Shown here piece by piece: positions 6,092 to 11,690 of a stretch of DNA of 11,690 bases (the first letter of the stretch is position 1; each line of letters starts with the position of its first letter). The position numbers were made by a program, and so were the translations under genes. The notes below the pieces were generated by a model. The model was not told where the DNA came from and searched no databases. It was given only the letters and a program-made list of their open reading frames with translations. Origin of the DNA: Candidatus Peregrinibacteria bacterium (GTDB lineage Bacteria; Patescibacteriota; Gracilibacteria; UBA1369; UBA12463); contig JAHFJT010000021.1 of NCBI GenBank assembly GCA_023245695.1, positions 1-11,690 on the forward strand, in the 5' to 3' direction.

Positions 6092-8944
6092 ATGTCTACT
6101 CAACGCATACCAGAAAATGAGCCGGGAATTCTCACGTACGTTCAGCGAAAGCTCGATGAGCGAGGAAGCCCTGACGAGACGGTTGGACTTGCATCCGTAC
6201 TTACACTTACACCTGAGATTGCTGAGATGCTTCGAGATTCTGGAGCAGAGCGTATTCATCTTACGGGAACGCACCGACTCTTGCCGGGAAGTCTCGCGAT
6301 CTTACTGAGAAGTCCAACCTTGAAGACACTGAGTCTTCAAAATCTTACTGCCATGTCAGATGACGATGTGGAGCAGGTAACTCATTTTATACTGGGGGCT
6401 GCGAGTCATATTTTTTATGGATCCAAGGAGGTGGATGAACTTATCAAACAGAAAAAAGAGTCTATTCACTCCCGAGGTGGTATCGATGCCATTCAACTGA
6501 AGCAGGGCGTAGAAGCGCTGAATGCTCAAGGTAACGACACGTTTGAGTATGTTGCGGACACCCTTCCGCTGGCCTCTGCCGAGACACTTTCTAGATTCAC
6601 GGGAAAGAAAATCGTGCTTTCACATATTACGACGATGAGTGTTGTAGCGCTAAGCACCCTTCTGCAAAATCCAAATTTAAAGATGCTTATTCTTCCGTCC
6701 GTTCGCACTCTTGATACTCCGTCACTTCAGCTTTTGGCAGATTTTGAGGTTCATCACATAGGGTATATCGAAATTCCAGATCGTCTCAAGAAAACATATC
6801 TGGAAGAAAAAGCGACCCTCCTGCAGAAGTTTGGAGAGAATATTACTCCTGAAGAGGAGAGACGTCGTCTTGACGAGCGCGTTCGGCAAATTACGGATAT
6901 GTATAACGATCTTCTCATTCAGGATCTTCCGGATACCGAGCAGTCTGAGAATAAAATTATGTTTATGATGCATATATCAGAAACGTCATTCCGATGGGAC
7001 GAAAAGCAGCACGCTATGATGATCAAAGCAGAGGTGGACGGTGTTCCGGGATATCTCATATTTCCAAATCCTCTGAGTGTTGGTAACCGACAAATGGGTC
7101 CAATGGCTCATCTATACGGTATTGATCCGCGTACAGATATTTGTCGTACGGTTATCATGGATCCCGCTTGGGTTCCTGAGTCTATTCTTGAAAATCCGAA
7201 GTGTAATTTTGATCTTTCGAAGGTTGTATTAGAACCTGCCTCTGGTATTCATTCTGGAAGCACTGTGGCTATCCCTGGACCGAGTACAATTCTCCACGTG
7301 TCATCACCGACACCACAGGTTGTTCTTCCCCAATTAGTCTTTCCTCATACAGTTCCGTTGCCCAAGCTGGCTCCTCGTCCACTGCGTGATACGCAACCAG
7401 CTCCCTTTGTCCGAGAGGATGTTCACCCTGATGACATTATTGATCTCCACATTGATGATATTGCGGAGGTGGATCCTCGAGTAGCGGGTATGCAGACCAT
7501 TCAGCACGAAGTTCAGGAGGCGAATTTTGCTGGCACAGAGCTCAATATTCTGACGAATGATGACTGGCTCGATGCTGAAATGGCCGATGTAATCGAGAAT
7601 CCAGCGCATGGCTACAAGGGTGATAGGCTCATTCTTTCTCGCATTCAAAATGTCGATTCTGGTATGCTCGTTCGAATTCTTTCGCTTCCAAATCTCAGAT
7701 TTCTAAGCATTCCAAATGTTGCCGTTCTAGATAAGCCTGATCTCGCTGCCCTCAAGGCATTTAAAGATCGTGGTGGTTTTGTCATCGCAAGTCAGGCCAT
7801 TGAGGATGCTCTTACTGCGGCCCATATGGTTACTGATCCTGGCGATATTCGCATCATGGAGCGGAAGGAGCGCGAGGAGTACCTCAAATATTTTAGAGGT
7901 ATTTTTGCTGACGTCACGGATGTGAACTTCTTTTTTGAAGGCGCGCGTGGTGATATCGAGAGGAGTTTTGATCACTTGCGTTTTGCGGTTGAGGGACTCA
8001 CGAAAGATGAAAAGAAAATGCTCAAGCATATGACTATTCGGCTCGAAGAGGCTCCAGGCAATACCGGTTTCGAGTATCTTGGTGGGAAAAATGTGGCATT
8101 TCAGATGTATGCTGGGAAAGAGGTGACCGAGGTCGCGCATGATCTGCGAAACTGTGTGGACACATTGCGGGACTTTTACCTTCTGCTTGATGGACTCAAG
8201 GGTGTTAAAAAACAACTTTCTATTGGGAGCTTTGCTATTGAGCCCGGAATGTACGATTCCGATAAACTTTCATATCAGATCACAGCTATTACGTCTGCGA
8301 TAAGTGACCTTTCTCCAGATCAGAAGAAAATGCTGAAGGCGATGCGGATTCACATGGCTGGTGGTGAAAGTTTCGATATGCGTATTGGTCCTAACGACGC
8401 TCACCATCCTGTGAACATGCGGCATTTTAATCGCAAAGTAGAACGCGATGAGCTCAAGGGAATTCTTGAGGCCATGATTGCCGAATTTGCAGCGACGCCG
8501 GAGGGTCAGAAGATGGCCATGGCGAAGGGCTTTTCGATGCCGTCTATGCCTGCGATGCCGAAGATGCCATCACTTCCATCTATGCCAAAATTATCGGTCT
8601 CCGACACCACGAAATCTGTTGCTAAAAGAGTTGGTGCTGCATTAGCGGTTGCAGCGATTGGAGGAGTAGGTGCGTATGAGGCTTTGAAGACACCTGCCGC
8701 TCCTGCACCAGTAGTCGTGAGCGCATCCAAGGTGCCGTCCAAGGAGGCGCTGTCTCGTGGCACGGTCATTACCTTCAAAAACTTTGAAGAGGCGGTTGCG
8801 AAGGGCTACTTTGTCCATGATGAGCAGCGCGGAGGCTACCGACTCCATCGCGACTTCGACCTTGCGGACGAGTCCATTCCTCTCGACAAGAACAATCCAG
8901 CTTCACTCCGGGTCATCAAGACCGGTCTCCGAAAGGCTCAGTAA
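6092..8944 (+). CDS. Large membrane-anchored protein with dispersed leucine-rich-repeat islands
   Basis: I do not recognise this 950-residue protein as a whole. It has leucine-rich-repeat-like pairs at residues 51-100, 170-219 and 509-558, each of the form hydrophobic-I-x-L-S ... L-x-x-L-L-x-x-P-x-L-K-x-L-x-L. A Pro-rich region lies at about 395-440. A helical module is duplicated at about 622-688 and 726-792 (LTKDEKKMLKHM and LSPDQKKMLKAM). A [Met/Leu]-Pro-x tract at 816-833 precedes one Ala/Gly-rich hydrophobic helix at about 846-864, then another Ala/Pro linker and a charged ~70-residue tail. There is no N-terminal signal, so a long cytoplasmic part with one C-terminal membrane anchor is the likely topology. 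LRRs usually bind proteins; that role here is inferred. The start lies 5 bases after the previous stop, so the two genes are probably co-transcribed. No Shine-Dalgarno is seen. Confidence 0.92.
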   Translation: MSTQRIPENEPGILTYVQRKLDERGSPDETVGLASVLTLTPEIAEMLRDSGAERIHLTGTHRLLPGSLAILLRSPTLKTLSLQNLTAMSDDDVEQVTHFILGAASHIFYGSKEVDELIKQKKESIHSRGGIDAIQLKQGVEALNAQGNDTFEYVADTLPLASAETLSRFTGKKIVLSHITTMSVVALSTLLQNPNLKMLILPSVRTLDTPSLQLLADFEVHHIGYIEIPDRLKKTYLEEKATLLQKFGENITPEEERRRLDERVRQITDMYNDLLIQDLPDTEQSENKIMFMMHISETSFRWDEKQHAMMIKAEVDGVPGYLIFPNPLSVGNRQMGPMAHLYGIDPRTDICRTVIMDPAWVPESILENPKCNFDLSKVVLEPASGIHSGSTVAIPGPSTILHVSSPTPQVVLPQLVFPHTVPLPKLAPRPLRDTQPAPFVREDVHPDDIIDLHIDDIAEVDPRVAGMQTIQHEVQEANFAGTELNILTNDDWLDAEMADVIENPAHGYKGDRLILSRIQNVDSGMLVRILSLPNLRFLSIPNVAVLDKPDLAALKAFKDRGGFVIASQAIEDALTAAHMVTDPGDIRIMERKEREEYLKYFRGIFADVTDVNFFFEGARGDIERSFDHLRFAVEGLTKDEKKMLKHMTIRLEEAPGNTGFEYLGGKNVAFQMYAGKEVTEVAHDLRNCVDTLRDFYLLLDGLKGVKKQLSIGSFAIEPGMYDSDKLSYQITAITSAISDLSPDQKKMLKAMRIHMAGGESFDMRIGPNDAHHPVNMRHFNRKVERDELKGILEAMIAEFAATPEGQKMAMAKGFSMPSMPAMPKMPSLPSMPKLSVSDTTKSVAKRVGAALAVAAIGGVGAYEALKTPAAPAPVVVSASKVPSKEALSRGTVITFKNFEEAVAKGYFVHDEQRGGYRLHRDFDLADESIPLDKNNPASLRVIKTGLRKAQ
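6242..6391 (+). repeat. LRR-like island 1 (residues 51-100)
   Basis: GAERIHLTG ... SLAILLRSPTLKTLSLQNLTAMSDDDVEQV forms two ~24-residue units with the LRR spacing of hydrophobics. It aligns with islands 2 and 3 without large gaps. Confidence 0.65.
6599..6748 (+). repeat. LRR-like island 2 (residues 170-219)
   Basis: TGKKIVLSHITTMSVVALSTLL then PNLKMLILPSVRTLDTPSL repeats the pattern of island 1 about 119 residues later. The PNLKxL core is shared with island 3 (PNLRFL). Confidence 0.7.
7616..7765 (+). repeat. LRR-like island 3 (residues 509-558)
   Basis: KGDRLILSRIQNVDSGMLVRIL then PNLRFLSIPNVAVLDKPDL closely parallels island 2 but lies about 290 residues downstream of it, after a Pro-rich region. 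Confidence 0.7.
7955..8467 (+). repeat. Duplicated helical module (copies at 7955-8155 and 8267-8467)
   Basis: Residues 622-688 and 726-792 of the 950-aa protein align with a constant offset near 104. Both have an amphipathic helix, then L-[TS]-x-D-x-KKMLK-x-M-x-I, then a variable loop and a second charged helix (KEVTEVAHDL and RKVERDEL). The best-kept part is DxKKMLKxM. Confidence 0.6.
8537..8590 (+). repeat. Met-Pro-x tripeptide tract
   Basis: Six consecutive [M/L]-P-[S/A/K] units (residues 816-833: MPS MPA MPK MPS LPS MPK) are encoded by a nine-base-multiple run just before the membrane segment. It would form an extended, flexible Pro-rich spacer. Met in every third place is unusual for such linkers. 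Confidence 0.85.
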
Positions 8945-8964
8945 TTTGAGATTCTCTAGCTTGT

Positions 8965-8991
8965 AAGCAGTTGACTGCTGCTTTGTTTTTT
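8965..8991 (+). terminator. Terminator of the giant-gene operon, overlapping the next promoter
   Basis: AAGCAG (8965-8970) pairs perfectly with CTGCTT (8978-8983) around a seven-base loop, followed by TG and six T residues (8986-8991). It lies 20 bases after the stop of the 950-aa gene. The alternative pairing AGCAG/CTGCT with a TTGA loop is also possible. Confidence 0.6.
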
Positions 8992-8999
8992 GGTATAAT
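8971..8999 (+). promoter_or_regulatory. Strong sigma70-type promoter of the coiled-coil operon
   Basis: The -35 TTGACT (8971-8976) and -10 TATAAT (8994-8999) are separated by 17 bases, with a TGG extension at 8991-8993. This is near consensus. Transcription should start near 9006, leaving about 24 nt before the ATG at 9030. The -35 falls in the loop of the upstream terminator. Confidence 0.85.
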
Positions 9000-9029
9000 G
9001 ATGTGATAGTTTAAAAAACCCAAATACAT

Positions 9030-10382
9030 ATGAAAACTTTTCTCAATCAGTTCTCTCGTCAGTTTATTGGTTCTGTTGCACCGGTACGGCTTGTGTATAT
9101 GGCAGCAAGAACACCAGAGGATGCCCTCAAAGAAATGGCAGAGAAGGCTGCTCCAACTCCTCCAGCGGGAGGTACAGGAACTCCTAAAAAAAATAAAGTA
9201 GAGATGCATATTGATAATGTTCGAGATAAAAAAGCTAATATTCTCTCTCGAGGATTTTGGGGAACAGTTAATGGTGCCATGAACCTCAAGCGAAAAATTT
9301 CTGGCGATATCACTGAAGACAATAATCAAGCTCTGTCTGGCATGATTAAAAGCAATATTAACAAAGCTGCTGCTGCTGAACTCGCAGATGGAAAAGATCC
9401 ATTCCAAGATGTTGAGGATAAAGCTACAAAAAAACTTATTGCACTTGGAAAGAAAGGAAATCGTAAACTGGCACTCGCTCGTGCACGATCGACTGTTCTT
9501 ACCACTGCACTCGCCGAGGTGACCTCCGCGCTCAGTTCACTGAATGCAAAGAAAGCATCCTATGGAAGTGCTATTGAATCTCTTAAGGCCGGGAAAACTC
9601 TTGATACAAAAGTAAAAGATCTTGAGCAGAGAAAAGAAATTCTTGAAGGACTTGAACAGGAGAACGATCAAGCAATAAGCGAACTTCGAAGTACTGTTAA
9701 TTTCGACGATGTTCAAAAGTACGATTCTCTTATTCGAGGCGTTGTCCATGGCTCTGGAGATGAGCGTGCGAGCACGCTTCTCGACGATGCACTTCGTGAA
9801 AATTGCGTTGGCAACTCTGAAAAACTCCATACTATTCTCGGTGAACTTCGAAAAAATAAAAATATTTCTAATGAAGACTTCATAGCTGCGCTTGAGGCGT
9901 CAAAAAAACTTGGCGCACGCTTTGGCAAAGTTGCTAAAACGGCACGTCTTTATTATTCCAACGAAGTTTGGACGAAGCATTATTTAGACTATCCACAGTT
10001 TGGCACTACGCCGGCTATTCCTTTAGCGCCTGATGCACTCGCTGCTAGCTTTGTTAATACACTCAATGGCAATCCAGAGGATTTCTTCAAGGGACAGCTT
10101 GTCACCATCAATAGTACTCGTGGAAAAATTGATGCCATGATTGTGAAGCGAGATCCAAGCAGTGATTCGCTCATTCTTGTAGATCGAAAGAGAAAGAATC
10201 TCTTCCTGAGTATTACTCTCGACAATCCTACTAAGCCAGAACTTGTCATCTACGACTCCTCCACAAAGAGATCTGAATCAGGACCTCTCAAGGTTCCATG
10301 CATGGTACAGCCTGACAGCAAAGGTGCTTTGGTACGACGTCCAGAATACAAGGATCGAACTCGTGTTTATTTGGATATTTAA
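9030..10382 (+). CDS. Hypothetical 450-aa protein with central coiled coil
   Basis: I do not recognise this family. The N-terminus (MKTFLNQFSRQFIGSVAPVRLVYMAARTPED) resembles that of the 1164-aa protein (MKTSLKAFQ...) in its first eight residues and in a following hydrophobic patch with an interrupting basic residue. Both genes also share the promoter type. A short Pro/Gly/Thr linker lies at about 41-53. Residues 145-222 are helical with heptad-like spacing, rich in Lys/Glu/Leu and probably a coiled coil. Residues 260-320 are helical. Residues 350-410 look like a small beta-barrel or SH3-like domain (FKGQLVTINSTRGKIDAMIVKRD...LILVDRKRKNLFLSI). The start sits about 24 nt after the predicted transcript start with no Shine-Dalgarno. 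The next gene begins 9 bases after the stop, indicating an operon. Function unknown; export or scaffold roles are guesses. Confidence 0.92.
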   Translation: MKTFLNQFSRQFIGSVAPVRLVYMAARTPEDALKEMAEKAAPTPPAGGTGTPKKNKVEMHIDNVRDKKANILSRGFWGTVNGAMNLKRKISGDITEDNNQALSGMIKSNINKAAAAELADGKDPFQDVEDKATKKLIALGKKGNRKLALARARSTVLTTALAEVTSALSSLNAKKASYGSAIESLKAGKTLDTKVKDLEQRKEILEGLEQENDQAISELRSTVNFDDVQKYDSLIRGVVHGSGDERASTLLDDALRENCVGNSEKLHTILGELRKNKNISNEDFIAALEASKKLGARFGKVAKTARLYYSNEVWTKHYLDYPQFGTTPAIPLAPDALAASFVNTLNGNPEDFFKGQLVTINSTRGKIDAMIVKRDPSSDSLILVDRKRKNLFLSITLDNPTKPELVIYDSSTKRSESGPLKVPCMVQPDSKGALVRRPEYKDRTRVYLDI

Positions 10383-10391
10383 TCTGTTCCA

Positions 10392-10814
10392 ATGTCTGAC
10401 ATTACTCTCAAAGATCAATACTTATATCTCATTTCTATTTCGACTCTTATGAGCGATGAGGAGAAACAGGCTCTTATCCAGGAGCTTGAGGGGGGCATGA
10501 ATCCTGTCCTTCAGGAAAAACTTCTCAAGGTTTTTGAAGCAGAATCAAATTCATTGGATGAATCAATTCAGAATCTAGAAGAGGCAAAGCGCGGATATGA
10601 AGATCAAAGAAATTCTGCTGAAGAAGAAGCTGCTCCGGTCATCGAAGAGACCGATCGGCGATTGGAAGAGGCAATGAATGAGGTTGAAAAAGAGGCCATT
10701 ACAGAGATGGACACCGTCGAAAACGAGTATGCAAAAGCCATCGAGGGCGATGCGCGTGAGGCTGACAGTTCCCAGATGGACGCCATTCGGCAGCAGTTGG
10801 GTATACAAAAATAA
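10392..10814 (+). CDS. Small acidic coiled-coil protein
   Basis: The 140-residue product is unrecognised. After a short N-terminal part (MSDITLKDQYLYLISISTL) it is almost wholly helical and strongly acidic. Residues about 45-115 have long Glu/Lys-rich runs with hydrophobics at heptad spacing (SLDESIQNLEEAKRGYEDQRN, quoted in part), with Pro only near 82. It carries no signal peptide or membrane segment. It starts 9 bases after the 450-aa gene, so it is expected to be co-transcribed and may be its partner. A second ATG at 10449 (MSDEEKQALIQE) would give a 121-residue form. The first is preferred for its closer spacing, but neither has a Shine-Dalgarno. Confidence 0.85.
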   Translation: MSDITLKDQYLYLISISTLMSDEEKQALIQELEGGMNPVLQEKLLKVFEAESNSLDESIQNLEEAKRGYEDQRNSAEEEAAPVIEETDRRLEEAMNEVEKEAITEMDTVENEYAKAIEGDAREADSSQMDAIRQQLGIQK

Positions 10815-10850
10815 ATAATGTATTCAGTCGCGAAGTAAAAACAAACAAAA

Positions 10851-11192
10851 ATGGAAGACACACGAACACAGATCGAGACTTTAGTAGCAGAACTCACCTC
10901 AAAAGAGTGGGTTACGCCTTCGAACCAAATTGCTTTGCGAAGTTTGGCTACGGTTGATGATAATGATCTTGATTCGACGCTCGCACTTTTAGCAGATCTC
11001 AAAGGTAATCTTGATGCCCTCGACGCTCAGTATGCCGCGCAGGAACAGAAGCTCATTGAGCAGCACCTTGCAGAAATTATGGATATTCAGCGCCGTGCAG
11101 AGAAAGAGATGCGCACTTCGAAAGAATCTATCAACACTACTGATGAAGCAGAACAGCAGTCTGCACTCCTCACAAAATTAACTCAACTTTAA
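10851..11192 (+). CDS. Small helical/coiled-coil protein
   Basis: This 113-residue protein is unrecognised. It has two helical parts: residues 1-30 and about 38-100, the second with heptad-like Leu/Ala and charged pairs (LLADLKGNLDALDAQYAAQEQKLIEQ, shown as a pattern). No Cys, signal or membrane segment is present. A 36-base A-rich gap separates it from the gene before, and the next gene starts one base after its TAA. The ATG is preceded by a purely A/C-rich stretch (AAAAACAAACAAAA) with no Shine-Dalgarno. Sharing its size, helix content and orientation with its neighbours suggests a coiled-coil set, perhaps one complex. Confidence 0.83.
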   Translation: MEDTRTQIETLVAELTSKEWVTPSNQIALRSLATVDDNDLDSTLALLADLKGNLDALDAQYAAQEQKLIEQHLAEIMDIQRRAEKEMRTSKESINTTDEAEQQSALLTKLTQL

Positions 11193-11193
11193 T

Positions 11194-11690
11194 ATGGCTG
11201 CACCAGAACAACTCAAAGGAATTGGCGACCTTCTTGAAGCGAATAAAGAAGGTAAGGATAGCGGCTTGGATATAAATGTACTTAAAAACCAAGTTGCGAA
11301 TGCATATGGCCAGGCAGAAGGAAAGATTAAGGCGCTCGAAGAACAGCTTAAGTTGGAAAAAAATGTGCTTGATCAGGATACCCTTGATAAAAAACATGCG
11401 GAAACGATTAAAAGTCTTCGTGGCGAGCTCACAAAAATCAAGACAACACTTGATGCTCGACTTGCAAAACTTCCCGAGGAGCGAAAAGCGAAACAGCAGG
11501 CAGAGATGCAGAAAAAATTGCGAGATGCCGTTCGTAAAACTGATCCTAAAGCTTTTGAAGAGGTCCTCAGGCAGCAAGGGGTTGATGAGTTTAAAGATGA
11601 TGTCGTCAAAGATCATGGCCTCGCATATTATCAGGCGATGTCCAGAATGGGTAAAGGCGATGATGCAATAAAAGCTATTAAAGAGGCCTA
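11194..11690 (+). CDS. Coiled-coil protein, C-terminus cut by window edge
   Basis: An open frame of 165 codons runs from the ATG at 11194 to the edge. It starts MAAPEQLKGIGDLLEANKEGKDSG... and then becomes a long charged helix at about residues 38-115 with many Lys/Glu/Gln and regular Leu (KIKALEEQLKLEKNVLDQ). A shorter helical region follows (DPKAFEEVLRQQGVDEFKDD). No domain is recognised. Only one base separates it from the stop of the preceding gene, so it is almost certainly co-transcribed and possibly translationally coupled. Its length and end are unknown. Confidence 0.82.
   Translation, partial: MAAPEQLKGIGDLLEANKEGKDSGLDINVLKNQVANAYGQAEGKIKALEEQLKLEKNVLDQDTLDKKHAETIKSLRGELTKIKTTLDARLAKLPEERKAKQQAEMQKKLRDAVRKTDPKAFEEVLRQQGVDEFKDDVVKDHGLAYYQAMSRMGKGDDAIKAIKEA

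Noticed and set aside
10797..10826. Promoter in the gap before the 113-aa gene
   Set aside because: TTGGGT and TATTCA are poor matches and lack the TGn extension seen elsewhere; an operon reading is simpler.
839..11690. UGA recoded to glycine, as in some CPR lineages
   Set aside because: RF2 with an SPF motif is encoded, and every gene is open without needing in-frame TGA codons.
1..11690. CRISPR arrays, tRNA or rRNA genes, insertion sequences
   Set aside because: No regularly spaced direct repeats, no cloverleaf or rRNA-like stretches and no transposase-like frames were seen.

Overview
The window looks like a chromosomal segment of an uncultured bacterium, probably from the candidate phyla radiation (Patescibacteria, perhaps a Peregrinibacteria- or Gracilibacteria-like lineage). 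This assignment is an inference from gene style and is tentative. Reasons for it: two core translation genes beside very long Pro/Lys-rich orphan proteins, a preference for CGA arginine and CTC leucine codons, no recognisable Shine-Dalgarno sequence at any start, and very compact intergenic regions. All seven complete genes end in TAA. A class-2 release factor with an SPF motif is present, so UGA is read as stop, unlike in the UGA-recoding relatives.

Region 1 (1-838): a leftward, truncated polysaccharide/lipid flippase gene diverges from the rightward housekeeping pair across a 93-base gap that holds an inverted repeat and a likely prfB promoter. Region 2 (839-2425): prfB (release factor 2, without its programmed frameshift) and def (peptide deformylase), 21 bases apart, closed by a hairpin-plus-T6 terminator at 2461-2497.

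Region 3 (2555-8991): an extended -10 promoter drives two giant genes. The first (1164 aa) is a bead-on-string protein with a helical N-terminus, three (perhaps four) copies of an undescribed ~90-residue beta-rich module joined by Pro-rich linkers, a MORN-like stretch, a 22-residue duplication and a complete thioredoxin domain (WCAPCC). The second (950 aa) carries three separated leucine-rich-repeat islands, a duplicated helical module, a Met-Pro tripeptide tract and one Ala/Gly-rich membrane segment near its C-terminus. A terminator ends this unit, and the -35 box of the next promoter sits in its hairpin loop.

Region 4 (8971-11690): a second unit with the same 13-base extended -10 sequence drives a 450-aa protein whose N-terminus resembles that of the 1164-aa protein, then three short, charged, coiled-coil proteins, the last cut by the window edge. 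Regions 3 and 4 have the look of one co-regulated, lineage-specific cluster, possibly an envelope-associated assembly of modular scaffold proteins and coiled-coil partners. Only the thioredoxin fold gives a biochemical clue, so the joint function is inference.
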